Shown here in pieces: positions 1-11,424 of a stretch of 64,000 bases of DNA (its first letter is position 1; each line of letters starts with the position of its first letter). Under the pieces are notes generated by a model. That model did not search any database. It was not told the origin of the DNA and was given only the letters and a program-made list of their open reading frames with translations. The DNA is from Plazaster borealis (lineage: Eukaryota; Echinodermata; Asteroidea; Forcipulatida; Labidiasteridae): assembly GCA_021014325.1 (NCBI GenBank), contig CM037472.1:2976001-3040000 (forward strand). The letters run 5' to 3'. The position numbers were made by a program, and so were the translations under genes.

Positions 1-534
1 GTCAAGTAATATCAGTATTTCAATGAATTTTTTCATAGATTGTTTTCACGTAGTTCTGTCGGACAAGATTGCTTGATTGAATACATTCACTAAAACCGCC
101 TCCTATCCCTTCTTTTTAAATAAGTGAATGACTTTCATGAATGGTGCATCATTGTGGCGTGTCGTGGCTGAGCGGTTAAGAGCACCGGACTCGAGCTCTG
201 GTGTTTCTGATCAGCAGAGTTTGGGTTCCGGTCCCAGTCATGACACTTGTATCCTTGAGCAGGATACTTCACCATAGCCGTAGGTCCCATGTACTAGGAT
301 TGGTAGTGCACGTAAAAAAACCCAGAACACTTATCATGGAAGAGCAGGGGTTAACCCCGGTGTTTCTGGTTGACATAGCAAGCACTCTTGTTTACAGGTT
401 TCCTCAGGCTTGCGAGCTACAGTGATTAAGTTCACTTATGAGGCATCCTTGGTTTCATTACCAAAAATGTATAATTATTATAATAATAATATTAATCATT
501 CAGTTTGTTTTCTTGATCCTTTCTTATTCTTCAG
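1..534 (+). other. intron, left part (5' portion outside window)
   Basis: This is sequence upstream of the first visible exon. It contains a tRNA-derived SINE (157-495, listed separately) and AT-rich flank, and ends in a pyrimidine-rich tract and TCAG acceptor at 531-534. No exon for the start of the HOOK domain is visible, so that exon must lie to the left. Confidence 0.8.
157..495 (+). mobile_element. tRNA-derived SINE, body type A
   Basis: The head folds like a tRNA with a long variable arm: the acceptor strand gtgtcgtg pairs with catgacac, there is a D-arm-like gctgagcggttaagagc, an anticodon loop ctcgagc, and a box-B-like gggttccggtccc. The body includes aaacccagaacacttatc and a gggttaaccccggtgtt segment shared with 13803-14215. 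It ends in an ATT/AAT-rich tail. The head resembles tRNA-Ser or tRNA-Leu. It is not a functional tRNA gene because it is fused to a repeated body. Confidence 0.75.
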
Positions 535-747
535 GATATTCTTGATCAACTCCTGGTGATGAAGCTTCCCAACGTCTTGACATTGAGTAAGGATCCAATG
601 AGTGAAGATGCAACCAATGAGATGCAGAAGCTTCTCCTACTGATGCTGGGATGCGCTGTGCAGTCCAGTCAGAAGGAGATCTTCATTGAGAGGATCAAGC
701 AGCTTGAGATCGATGTCCAACATGCTATTGTGGTCCACATCCAAGAG
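535..747 (+). CDS. CCDC88: CCDC88 exon: HOOK domain, second half (residues 1-71 of visible protein)
   Basis: This exon is phase 0 to 0, 71 codons, with acceptor ttcttcag and donor gtacgg. It encodes the conserved C-terminal half of the HOOK domain, including LLLLMLGCAVQ and FIERIKQLEI, which closely match Girdin/Daple (LLLLLLGCAVQ... FIERIK). In the family this N-terminal globular domain is calponin-homology-like and contacts microtubules and other partners. The reading frame runs on past the donor into intron sequence, but the donor and match to the family fix the end at 747. The last 27 bases and the donor are duplicated 157 bp downstream. Confidence 0.95.
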
Positions 748-957
748 GTACGGTACAAAAACCTGTCAACCACAGGCCTGGAATTTCATCTTAAAGAGGG
801 CAAGGCCTTTTTCATTTTGCTAAGGGCACTTTCATTAGAAATTGTTGAAGGGGCACCAAGACCATTGCAACAGAGGCCATGCTATCGTGGTCCACATCCA
901 AGAGGTACAGTACAAAAACCTGTCAATCACAGGCATGGAATTTCATCTTTAAAGGGC
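721..957 (+). repeat. 157-bp tandem duplication covering exon end and splice donor
   Basis: Positions 721-800 and 878-957 are near-identical, offset exactly 157 bp. The first copy is the last 27 nt of the HOOK exon plus the donor (748); the second keeps tccacatccaagag followed by gtacag at 905. Differences are a few substitutions. The second donor, if used, would add 157 nt (not a multiple of three) and break the frame to the next exon. Confidence 0.85.
772..876 (+). repeat. M6 element fragment
   Basis: Starts caggcctggaatttcatc and contains gggcaaggc, ctaagggcact and aaggggcacca, words shared in order with 32721-32874, 44578-44745 (minus) and 58976-59140. Confidence 0.65.
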
Positions 958-1175
958 CTTGTCATAGGGGCAACTTTTGCAGGCAACTTGGAGGCAACCA
1001 ACTGCAGTGCTTGCTACAGGACCACTTTGGTGGCACATGAGTAATTTTTCAGACAATGTCTTACGATCCCCAAGAAAAATATGTGAACTTTCAAATGTGA
1101 ATGCCTTTTCTTTTTGAAGATTGCCTGGAACTGGTTGCCTGTAAATTGCCTGTAAAGCCCTGTCGTATGATACGA
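957..1175. repeat. M7-like inverted-repeat element
   Basis: The left end has cttgtcataggggcaactt and gcaggcaacttgg; the right end has ggttgcctgtaaattgcc and cctgtcgtatga in inverted orientation. A related element brackets 8411-8885. Confidence 0.5.
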
Positions 1176-1520
1176 AACAAAAACAAAATTACAAAAAAAA
1201 GTCATCTAGGAGTTAAATGGGTTTAACAAAACAATTAAAAACATCAAAATTACACAAACCCTCTGTTTTATAGTGATTGTGATGCTTTCTTTATTCTTTA
1301 TTTCACATTTTGCTATGTCAACAAAACTATTTTAAGAAACCAACAAAAAATGCCCTCTTACCCCCACCTCCCTCCCCCCAAAAAAAGGACGCTCAATATT
1401 TATTTATTTTTATATGTGGCCTAACTCCATTTACCCTTTTCACCATTTTATTTTCACCACTAAAAATGAATTAGTACAAAAGGCTTTACTTTGTGTATCC
1501 ATTGTTAATGTCTCCCCCAG

Positions 1521-1655
1521 ATAACGGACAACTCTGAGAATGTCGTCAATCTTCAGTTCGGTGAACTAATAGAGCAAGACCAGCAGGAGAACCTGTCCAA
1601 GAACATGTTCAATCATGTCAAGAGATTAGTCATGGAGAGGGATGATTACGCTGAG
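1521..1655 (+). CDS. CCDC88: CCDC88 exon: end of HOOK domain (residues 72-116)
   Basis: This exon is phase 0 to 0, 45 codons, with acceptor tctcccccag and donor gtaaat. It encodes the end of the HOOK domain and the linker helix (VVNLQFGELIE ... KRLVMERDDYAE), matching family sequence of the type VFDLQWMEV ... LKRLIDERDEHSE. No track frame of length covers it, but translation in the phase inherited from the previous exon is open and homologous. It joins directly to the MELSQE-type start of the next exon, as in vertebrate proteins. Confidence 0.92.
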
Positions 1656-3145
1656 GTAAATGCCGTGTACGATGACTCACCTAGGGGGACACCCTCCGGA
1701 TGTGGCCCTCAGTCCCGCCCATCCTGTGGGACCCTGGTCACACCCCTATAGAGTCCCAACCCCAATCAGGGTTAATCTAGCCATTAAAGCTTGACCGATG
1801 TACATGTAATAGTGGTCAGTAGAACAGGGTACAGCTTTTTTTGTGTGCTTTGTTTTCAGATGAGGGGACTCAATTGTTAGATTCTCTGATCGGTCTGTTG
1901 TCATAATTTTCATTTACACTTTCCTCCCAATTCCCCTTTTCGCAAAATCCTTAGTTGTAACAAATAAAAAGACTTGTCAAAACCATCTTTACAAACTTGA
2001 AAATAATCTTGTTTTTAGATTTGATCACCGTACCCCTTTTTTGTTTTGACATACGAGGAATATTTTTTTACCAAGCCCAGCGGACTACAAAGCAAAGGTT
2101 TTCACTCACCCCCTGCTGTTTCCAACCCTGTCTTTTGTGCTTGTGATATCAAAATTTTGCACTTTCTGATTCGGCTTATATTCCGGGCGGCTTATACACT
2201 GACCTCTAAAAATATTTTCAGAATTTTGTTTGTGTTGCAGCTTCCATTCCAGGCGGCTCATAGGAAATTACAGCTCTTTCATACGGGACTTCAAACAGGC
2301 GGACGATGCTTTTAGCCAGAGCCAAAGCCTAACTCAAGGTTTTGAAAAATGGCCAGTGCAAAAATTGAGCTCAGCATTCTCTGTGTTCTCTGTTTAATGT
2401 TTGCAATCTTTTAAATTCATTTTACCAATAAGTGGAAAACATGTTGTACTAAAAGTTCATAAGGTCATGAAGAGTTACAACTGTTACGGTGACTGGAGCT
2501 CAAACCACAGACAGAGATAAAGCTTTGGACAGTAAACTTCCTGTCAGTGTGGAAACATTCAATTAAGGACTTACTGGGAATTCATGTTCTGCACTGTGGA
2601 AGTTAAAATGTGAAACACAGAATTAAAATAGAGAATGGGGAGCTCACCGCCATTGCTGTCCTCTATGGAGCACAAAGTAGTGTACCCTCGACTCGGCTAG
2701 GCTGGGCCAAAACTCATTTGGTTACCAAATGGCTGTTAATGCGTATAACAACGAGCTAATATGCTGTACGCGCAGCCTGCTGTGTTAACATGGGCACGCT
2801 AAAGCTGCAGATCACGCATAGAAAAAATTCCATATTTCAGGTGCGCCTTTGTGATGCGCTTTCTACTGTTCGATGTTCGGTTTTCCCGAAGGTACTTTAT
2901 TTTAGACGCCATAAGGAACGACGCGGTTGCAGGGGCGATATAAGAACTTGCCGTTCTCTGTTTTAATCCTATGATGTGAAAATGGCACAGTCACTGCATG
3001 CTCTATGCGGAATGGTACTTACAGAAAATTTGGTTATGTTAAAAATGGGACAGAAAAAAACAGAAAGGGCATTAGCTTAGCTTACATACATGTATGTACA
3101 TGTACCAACCAAAATCACCTCTTGTATAAATGTAAATGCACAGTT

Positions 3146-3237
3146 AGTTAATGGCCTGGCGTTTTGACCCCATCCGAGTCTGTCTCTAAGGCTAAATGAC
3201 ACCACAACCTACTCACAAGCATACCAGTGTAACAATG
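3146..3237 (+). repeat. dispersed repeat, copy 1
   Basis: agttaatggcctggcgtttt ... gagtctgtctc ... ggctaaatgac recurs at 22708-22798 with the same word order. Family unknown. Confidence 0.55.
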
Positions 3238-5066
3238 AAACAAGTCTCAGCCAATGATAGGTCTTCCTTTGACCTCAGTGAGGGCGCTGTTTGTGCTTGT
3301 GACGTCATATACGAGGTGTTTGTTGAATTGATTTTCAGAGGTTGATTCTCTCCCTCTTTTCGAGAAAGGCATGATTTACACAAAGATGTGTTTCTTGAAA
3401 ACTAGTAGATTCAGGTGAATGTACTCTTGAAACTTACTTCAGGCATCCCTTTAGTATCTGAAAGTATGCTAGAGGAAACGGTTAAGCCGATTCCTAATGT
3501 TTAGTTCAAGGTAACTCATGTCGAAAACCCACAAACGCTTAAGTTAACCTGTCTTAGGTACTGATCGAGATGTCAGAAATACCTCACCACAATCCAACTT
3601 TGAAATTGTTATTTCCCCTTTTGCGAAACCGCAGATCTTTCTTGTCACACTCCTAATCCACTAAACTAACGACCGTTGTATGCTAATCAGAATGGACGGG
3701 AATCATTTCATTAAGTTTTTGTCACAGCCAAATGCAGTCATTAAAGATGCATTGCCCGATTTTTTGCCAAATTGATGGTAAAAGCTAAATTTAAATAGTA
3801 GATGGCTTATTTCCTTTACTCGTAGCCATGTCCAAGGCGGTTGCACTATTCACGGAAAGTGTTTCACGCTGCAAACTGAGCTCTATGTGAGCTTCGTTGT
3901 GTGAGGTTGAAGACATCCTGCTTAGACCCCACTTTGTGTTATAAATACATGCTTGAAGTACATGTTGTATGTGAACGTGAGAGTCCTGCTTTTTTTGGGG
4001 GGGGGGCTTTATTATTTGATATTAAGAAATAAAATAATGAGAAATCGCCTAACATCACAAGGCTGGATGGCCCAAGTTCAAGGTGAGGGCTACACTTAAC
4101 TGATTTGGGCTATCGACTCAAATCAACTGTCACCAGGGGCCTGTTGCCACCTACTCCTGGGGCTGAAACAGGGTTACCCTCTTCACAGTCTGTAATGATG
4201 TAGGCATGGGTGTCATCCAGTAGGAGACTGGCTGGTAGAGCAGAATGCACTACCTTCTCAACTTATCTTATAAGGGTTTTCTTGAAAACTTGAGCATTGA
4301 AAAGATCTGATCCCCTTCAGAAGTATTGCACGATCTCTGTAGAATGTGATGTATACATTATGCCCATGGCCATCTAGGCTGGTTGAAACAAGGTGTCGCA
4401 ATTGTTCCTTCATGTAACAGTTAGTTTCAACTAATATTCAGTCTCGCCCATGGCCATCTCGGCTGGGCTGGTCGAAACTAGAATGTCGCAAATGTTGTCA
4501 CTTGTTGTTTACGTCTCACCACAAAATGCTATCCATTCACACTGCAGACTGAGCGTATCTCATGTGACCACCTTGAGGTCACTCAGGTCACGGAGTCCGG
4601 TTGGAAACATGACAACATTAATGTCTGCTTATGCCATTAGTGCATTCCTATGGCATAACCAGATTATTCTAGGTAGCACTGGCTGCAATCAAAAGAAAGC
4701 TGTCAAGTATCATAGAAGTCGTGGGAAATCTGAAGAGGGGTGTGTTTTTGTACATATCTGGTTACTATTGGATACTGTATTATGCATCCAGATTTGGTTA
4801 CACAGTCCATGCCATTAACCAAGAGGAAACCTAGACATGAGGTTTATCGTTTCTAATGGTTGCCAGCTTGCAGTGTGTGCAAGATAACAGAAAATGTAAT
4901 TGATCTGGTGTCTTGCTAAATAAAGTACATGCTAAAGCCATTTGCCTCACACAGTGACATGTAATGTAGTTTCAGATTGGGGCCCGATTTCATAGAGTTG
5001 CTTAAGCAGCAAATATTACTTGGCATTTGTCTGCTTAGCAAAAATGAGCAAACTACAATTAACAGA

Positions 5067-6327
5067 ACTAGACATAATTGCATTTGTGCACAAATGCAGA
5101 GCTGTTTCGCTTATATTTTTTTCAAATTACTCAAGTGAATATGAAAGTCTTGTAGTGTGTACATAATCAAGTTAATAATACAATATTTAATGCGTTGTGA
5201 GATCGAACTCATTTCTTTATATCTTGTAAAACTGTACCTTTAAGATAATATAACCTGACAAATTATGACGTCATGATGACTACAATTTTTTTCGAAGCAG
5301 TTATGACATATCAAGCCTGTTTAAAAAAGAATTAGGATTAAAGTATGTTCCGTTAGCAATTTCTGACTTAAAGGGGCAAAAAATGAAAAAATCATAACAA
5401 ATTGTGTGATGACGTCATCATGACGTCACTTTACAATTTGTAAGAACGTGCCAATATGTAACAACCTACCAAGTTTCAACATGATCGCGCTAATACTTTG
5501 AGAGATATACGACTTCAAAAAGTGCACCTTTAATGCCGTGTCACGTGACCCCCGATGACGTCATTGATCTGAAACTTATGATGGCTGGCTGACGATCAAC
5601 ATATGTGTAAATTTTGAAGTGATTACACAAAACTTCACCACACACATCTTCAAAAAGTCCATTTTGAAGAGTTTTCAACCTGTCGCTAGAGGGCGCTGTT
5701 AGATTTTGTGACGTCATCACTATTTTTTTTTAACTGCCCACCTTTGCCAGACACTAACATCGTTGAAAGCAACTACATAACTTTCACCACTTTTGAATTA
5801 CAGGGCACTTCCGGTTTCGACCGGAAGTAGAGGTCATGTGAGGTCACGCACACGAAACAAAATGAAGACCTGATTTATCCCTACCCAATGCCGCAAACAG
5901 AAACCTACGGTCTCTTGTGGCTGATTTGATATAGATTTTCAAATTTTTAAAAGTAATTATCTTTAAGATGACGTCACGTGGCAGGTGATGACGTAATCAT
6001 GACGTCATTGTTTTAGGACCATAAGCCCACCAATACCTTTCATCACTGAAAATTGCATTGCAATTGCTCTTTAGGAACTACATGTATGTAAAAAAACGCT
6101 TTGACTGAAACATACAAATAAAAAAAAACTAAAAAAAATTTAAAAAAACTTTAATGAAAACAAGAGCTGTTTCGCTGCGCTGCGCTACGAAACAGCTAAT
6201 AAATAGTAAACTTGCGGGTACAACCATGTGTAAAAGATTTTGTACACATGGTTGTACCCCCCAAGTTTACTATTTATTTTAGTATACCTCTTATTTGTCC
6301 ACACCATGCAAAGCTTCAACCAACACT
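5067..6327. mobile_element. 1.26 kb insertion with 13-bp target duplication, CRE-rich
   Basis: It is flanked by the identical 13-mer tacaattaacaga (5054-5066 and 6328-6340), inside a P1 element. It contains seven TGACGTCA palindromes (5266, 5410, 5421, 5556, 5709, 5969, 6000), two gagctgtttcgct words near its ends (5099 and 6164), an A-rich tract (6115-6160) and a long hairpin (6198-6278). No coding capacity is evident. The duplication length suggests a retroposed element, but the class is unknown. Confidence 0.65.
6198..6278. repeat. long hairpin (~37-bp arms)
   Basis: The left arm aataaatagtaaacttg..., with tacaaccatgtgtaaaa, pairs with the right arm tgtacacatggttgtacccc...caagtttactatttatt across a loop of a few bases. 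A related left arm occurs near 31803-31840. Confidence 0.75.
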
Positions 6328-6447
6328 TACAATTAACAGATTGTACATGTGACATTTTTGGATGGTAAACTTATTCTGGGAAGCACAATTTTGTTGTTCT
6401 TAGCTACTTTCTATGCTTGAGCAGGCTTTATGAAATTAGGCCCGCGG

Positions 6448-6642
6448 CCCATTTTCATGAAGCCTGTCAGTGTAAGCACAAAAACTTGCTAAATACAGAA
6501 AAATTATACTTAGAAACAGGATACCAGTCAAAATGCCATAAAGTTTACATTGATGCGACTGGTTCACCCCTAATTGTTTTGCTTAGCAAAGAAATTTGTT
6601 GGGCAGTATTTTCTGCTTAACAGCATTCTAAATTTGGGCCCT
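6448..6642. repeat. P1-like palindromic element
   Basis: It begins gcccattttcatgaagcctg and ends ttctgcttaacagcattctaaatttgggccctg, with inner gcttagcaaagaaattt. It is a diverged copy adjacent to the split P1. Confidence 0.6.
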
Positions 6643-6876
6643 GAATAACTGACAGGCATAATGTTATTTGGGTTAATTTTTTTGAAAAAAAGCAAATTAA
6701 TGGATTGCTTTTAATTTAAAAAACCTTATTTGGTATAAGTTTAGTGCTAAGTCCATTAGGCTGAGTAGCATCTCTTTCTAAGCTAATACTGTTTAAAGAA
6801 TATTAGTTTTTGTTAATTATGAGACTAATTTCTGTTGCCTAGCAAGGCAGGAAAATATACTACATATGTAGTAACT

Positions 6877-7249
6877 TAAAGGCACTGTACACGTTTGGTA
6901 ATTACTCAAAATATCTATTAGCATAAAAAATGACTTGGTAACGAGCAACAGAGAGCTGTTGATAGTATAAAACATTGTGAGAAACGACTCCCTCTGAAGT
7001 AACGTAGTTTTTGAGAAAGAGGTAATTTCTTACTAAAATAACAAAAGACTTCTTGCAAGAAGCCTTTTATTCCTATCTGAAAGCACACAAATTTGTACAA
7101 CAAGGGTGTTTTTTCTTTCATTATTTTCTTGCAACTTCGATTACCAATTGAGCCCAAATTTTCACAGGCTTGTTATTTTATGCATATGTTGGGATACCCC
7201 AAGTGAGAACTGGTCTTTGAAAATTACCAAACGTGTTCAGTGGCCTTAA
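6877..7249. mobile_element. M3 element (TIR, ~370 bp), full copy
   Basis: Ends are ttaaaggcactgtacacgtt and, inverted, aacgtgttcagtggccttaa: imperfect TIRs of about 27 bp with TTAA at both edges. The interior (gagagctgttgatagtataa, aacaagggtgttttttcttt) is shared with 21945-22318. No ORF of note; it is a non-autonomous DNA element (MITE). Confidence 0.8.
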
Positions 7250-7467
7250 CTTACAGTATAATAGACCTAATGCATTGACGTCATCCAGCCGCCATCTTAG
7301 AGGTAAACCAATGATGAAACAATGGAAACGCACAGATTTGTAACATCTGGGAGGTTCTGGATCTAGAATAAGGGGGAACCCAGTCCCTTTAGCCATTTTC
7401 AGGAATTTTCACATTTTGTCAAATGTCATCCCTGATAGTATTTATTATTTCCATTTACTCCCTACAG

Positions 7468-7707
7468 ACCATCATGGAACTTAGTCAAGAGAAAGAGATC
7501 TACCAGGCTACCTTGGAAGGACGGAGGGTAGTCCCGTCTCCAACGAGCCCTGGATCAGACAGGAGGCACATCACTGTAGAGCTTGCTGAGACCAAAGCCA
7601 AGCTGCGAAGGACGAGGCAGGAGCTAGAAGAGAAGAACGAGATGGTGCTGGAGTATAAGGAAGAGATTGATAAATACAACGTGACGGTGCAGAAACTACG
7701 GCAAGAG
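7468..7707 (+). CDS. CCDC88: CCDC88 exon: start of coiled coil (residues 117-196)
   Basis: This exon is phase 0 to 0, 80 codons, with acceptor ccctacag and donor gtaaga. It begins TIMELSQEKE, then a Ser/Pro linker with SPTSPGSDRR, then HITVELAETKAKLRR-type heptad sequence. Human Girdin has the same order (IIELSEERD, a Ser-rich linker, HLSVELADAKAKIRRL...). The Ser/Pro linker marks the hinge between the HOOK domain and the coil. An M3 fragment begins about 20 bp after the donor. Confidence 0.93.
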
Positions 7708-7725
7708 GTAAGAGGAGAAAATGCT

Positions 7726-7836
7726 TTAAAGGCACTGTACACGTTTGGAAATTGTCAAAGACCAGTATTCTTACTTGGTGTATCCCAACATATGCATAAA
7801 ATAACAAGCCTGTGAAAATTTGGGCTCAATGGGTCG
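7726..7836. repeat. M3 element fragment next to a splice donor
   Basis: ttaaaggcactgtacacgtt ... caacatatgcataaaataac ... tgggctcaatgg matches the end of the 6877-7249 element in inverted orientation. It starts 18 bp after the donor at 7708. Confidence 0.75.
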
Positions 7837-8410
7837 GTACTGTATAGAGCTCTACATGTTTGACTGAAATTACACTAAAGGTATACTCGGGGTTCTCCCC
7901 ATGCACACGCGAATTGCATGCCGATAAGCGTAATTTTCTGCCGATATGCCAACAAAAATATATTATTTTGTTATTTTTTATTTTTTATTTTTTTCACAAA
8001 CACATCAAGAGAAAACCATATAGAATACTCCAGATTGCACAGTGGGGCTTTTAAAACCAAGATAAACACAAGGTAGAAAACATTCTGAAGACCTTGTTTC
8101 AATTCAGCGTGCTTCGTCCAAACATCCAACAATTTGGGTCCAGAGAGCCCCACAGTTTTGAAAAATCCTGGGGAGAACCCTTATACTATGTGCTGAGGGA
8201 GACCCTGGGCATTGTATACAGGTCATTTGGTCAATGGATGACTCAGCACTCAATGTATACCCTCATATACTTGACTACAGTACCTACATGATACAAACAG
8301 GATATTGGCATTTCCCTGAATACATTCAGCCCTGTCATATGCTGCCGCTAGTGACAAGGTGAACCAAGTTGAATGCAAAGCCTGCAAAGACAAAACTGAG
8401 TAATTCCACA

Positions 8411-8885
8411 TTAAGGCCATGTCACACAAGGCAATTTACAGGCAACCTTGGCCTAACAGTAAGCAAATTTTCGTGCTAACTGTAGCAGAACAATTTGCTT
8501 GTTCATAAGCGTATTTCACAGGTTAGCACGAAAATTAGGCGGCCATCTTGTGCGTTCACCATGGATTTGCATTGTCATTCATTTTCATACAGTAAGCACC
8601 GGAAGGTTAGCATGCCTTTTCGTGTGCTATGGTTAGCAGCGTTATGAAATGGAAACTCGCTCAGTAAGCACAAACTGTGTGCTTAGCAGCTTTATGAAAT
8701 TGGGCCCTGTTGCAGGCAATCTCCACCAAGAAAACTCATTCTTATTTCAGTTTCACATTGTTTTCCTGTGGATAGAAAGTTACAGCTAAAATTGTGCCTC
8801 TTGTGCTTCTGAAGTATTCCTTGTGTATGCAGTGCAGTTGGTTGCCTCCAAGTTGCCTGAAAATATTGCCCCGTGTGACATAGCC
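8411..8885. mobile_element. M7 inverted-repeat element interrupted by a P2 element
   Basis: The outer ends ggccatgtcacacaaggcaa and, inverted, ccccgtgtgacatagcc are TIR-like. Inside, 8447-8708 is a P2-type element (taagcaaattttcgtgctaa ... ctttatgaaattgggccct), so the outer element was hit by the inner one. Confidence 0.65.
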
Positions 8886-9799
8886 TTTTACTTTACTACC
8901 GAGTTCTGCGCTTACGGCACCCTGTAAAGCGCGTGATTCTATGGGACGTAAGCGCAGAATTCCACGGTAAGCAGAGCAGTGAAATTGGGCACTGATCGTA
9001 CCATTTCACAAATCTACAACAATAAAATATTTCAGTCATCAGGGAGGAGAAATGACAGACCTTCATCTGAATTCAGACTTGTTTTCATGTCTGCACGATG
9101 AAGAAAAACAGGTGTTATTTTTCTTCAGATATTATGCAAATATTGAATGCAAGTGAGTGCATTTTTGCAGAATATAATCACTCGGTGAAATCTGGAATCC
9201 AGATTTCACCAAGTGAGTCTAATCTACAACAATGCAAGAACAACATGCATTTAATATCTGTTTTATATAACTCACATAGATCCTTGTCATTTGAAAATTT
9301 GTAACAACAAACACAAAACAGACACTGAAACTCGTCCACCCCAAACTCTGAAAAAACCCAAAAAACAAACAAACTTGTAAGCAACATGGACGACTCCATG
9401 TAGACACCAACCTTGTCCGCCTTGATACAACCTCGCCTTGTTTGGATGAACGAGGGGGAAAGATTGTTTTTAGGAACAACGCTGAGAATTCAGTATAAAA
9501 AATAAATACACCTGTCCAATATTTATTTCCATATACGATACATATACACAGCAAAAACATGGCAAAATAAAGGATGGCACGTGACGCTTATTCCACCAAT
9601 CAAATCACAAGGATCTATGCTCTTGATCCACTTCCGTAGCCATGAGGATACCGTTCCCAGAAGCTCTTTGAAATCTATAGCTCAACAGGCGTTACCAAAA
9701 GGTGGATATGCCACCATTTCAACATGTCATCCTAGCTTCAGACCTTTTTGTCAGCAATTGCTTTCACCCCTGAGTAATAGACATTCTAAAATTCATGAG

Positions 9800-10146
9800 T
9801 AATAATAATATCTACTATTATATCTAGTGCAATTTCAAAGAATGATCATTGTGCTTCAAACATTATTACCCCTGGTCACTGGGCCATATATTTCATTCCT
9901 TAAACCATCTCAGCCATGTTAGTACATGTATGTAGCACCTCCACTAAGCTACATGTAAATCAATCACAAGAACCATCTCTGCCCTCACAGGTACCCATTT
10001 ACCCCCTGGGGGAAGAGAAGCATTTATAGTCAAGTGTCTTGCTCAAGGACACAAGTGTCATGACCAGGATTCGAACCCACACCCTGATGACTCAGCCACC
10101 AGAACTTGAGTCTGATGCACTAAACAGCTCGGCCACAACACGCCAA
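9800..10146 (-). mobile_element. tRNA-derived SINE, body type B
   Basis: Read on the minus strand, it has a tRNA-like head (ggcgtgttgtggccgagc ... gtgggttcgaatcctgg), then cttgtgtccttgagcaagac and ccaggggg-type sequence, then a body with ctgagatggtttaagg. The same order occurs at 12252-12610. Confidence 0.75.
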
Positions 10147-10469
10147 TACTTCAGCAGTACTAGTTTTATTTTTATGGCTCATGATAATTAAAAACAAATC
10201 CAATCTGTTTTTAACCTTGGGACGGTATGTTGCCATGATGATCCGAGAACATTGAGAAACATATATGCCGAACTAACCTACATGTAAATATGGGTTTATA
10301 AAAAAACCATCATGTTGACTGCATTGTACACATGATACATGTAGGAGAAAACCTTTGCTCAGTAGACAATTGATTTTTTAAAATCAATATGTAGCTGGGA
10401 ATCATTAATGCTTTTATGTTTTGGGTTCAGCTTCAGTGTCTTGGGTACATCGTTCATTTGATATTTAGG

Positions 10470-10620
10470 GCCTGAATTTGGAGGGGAAAATCGACAAGAC
10501 CACAGGGCTTGTGTCTCAAAATGTTTACTGGACCAGAATTCTTTTTACAAGACCAGAATCTAAATAAGAAATAACTTCCTGACACACTTTAATATGCATT
10601 TCAGTTAACTGTTTTCATTT
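10470..10620 (+). repeat. dispersed repeat (copy 1 of 4)
   Basis: Words ggaaaatcgacaagaccaca, tactggaccagaat, tttacaagaccagaatc and acttcctgacaca recur at 37597-37748, in part at 51214-51250 and 62622-62716. Family unknown. Confidence 0.6.
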
Positions 10621-10879
10621 GAACAAGCGCTAAGACATGTAAGAGAAGATTGATTTCATTGTCTTTATGGGTATTAAGTATACTTCACTACACTACATGT
10701 ATGTCATTACTCAGTAGAATTGAAAGGTATTTTATCAGACTCAAAGTCAACATTTGAACATATTATTTTGTGTTACAAAGTGAGGTATTATGAATTAGGT
10801 ATTAAAATTTACCCAGCCAGTTTCCCTTTTGGTTTATTTCTTGATATCTTGTCTCTTCTATTCTAACCCAAATTATCCT

Positions 10880-11008
10880 TCACGTAAAAGCAAAAGCGAA
10901 AGCGAAGCGAATTTTCTTGCTTCACAATTGGAAAAACAGTGCGCATCGATAATTGCGTCATCAAAATTCGCTTCGCCTTCGCTTTCTCATGAAGTATGAA
11001 CCGGGCTT
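10880..11008. repeat. short inverted-repeat element
   Basis: The left arm agcgaaagcgaagcgaattt and right arm aaaattcgcttcgccttcgc are inverted around a ~60 bp centre. Probably a small MITE. Confidence 0.6.
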
Positions 11009-11424
11009 TAGGGTTGAATTTGAAACTGCATTGCAGGCTGAACCCATTTTGGTATGATTAGAACCGAGGTGTTCATGATTAATTCTTGTAGCAGGGACAT
11101 TAGTTTATAGAACAGGGAATAAGGCAGCAGTCTGGTAAACAGTCTGTCACTTTTCATTGGACATTCAGATCATGTAGTAATCCCAGTGCCACTGATTGTC
11201 ACATTTGGGTCATCTGGGTTGAAATGAGATGAATCATTCAGCATAGGTCTCTCAATGCAGAACAGGATGGGTAAGCTCCAAATACAGAGCGGACTATTCC
11301 AACAACAACTCCCCTGGATCCAAGAAAAGGGCCCCTGGAGATCATGAATGTGGATCAATAGCTTCTTGATCAGCCTCGCTACCATGGGCAGTGCGCTGTA
11401 TCGATACCTCTCTTCACTAACCCC

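Larger units (their letters stand above)
748..1520 (+). other. intron with duplicated donor region and small repeats
   Basis: It holds a tandem copy of the preceding exon end and donor (878-957), fragments of element M6 (772-876), a probable M7-like inverted-repeat element (957-1175), and an A/C-rich stretch near 1360-1390. It ends in tctcccccag. No other coding sequence is seen. Confidence 0.75.
4979..6448. mobile_element. P1 palindromic element split by an insertion
   Basis: The left half (4979-5066) starts ggggcccgatttcatagag and passes through gcttagcaaaaatgagca. The right half (6328-6448) runs from tacaattaacagattgtaca through ctttatgaaattaggcccg. Joined, the halves align with intact P1 copies such as 15908-16103. 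The intervening 5067-6327 is a separate insertion. Confidence 0.75.
1656..7467 (+). other. long intron, repeat-rich
   Basis: This is a 5.8 kb intron. It holds a repeat shared with 22708-22798 (3146-3237), a 10-G run at 3997-4006, a P1 element split by a 1.26 kb CRE-rich insertion (4979-6448), a second P1-like copy (6448-6642), and a full M3 element (6877-7249). From 1660 to 3140 and from 3240 to 4970 I see no genes; ORFs there lack similarity or splice logic. Confidence 0.75.

Noticed and set aside
157..245. A functional tRNA-Ser/Leu gene
   Set aside because: The tRNA-like head continues into a repeated SINE body present at several loci, and its box B is degraded.
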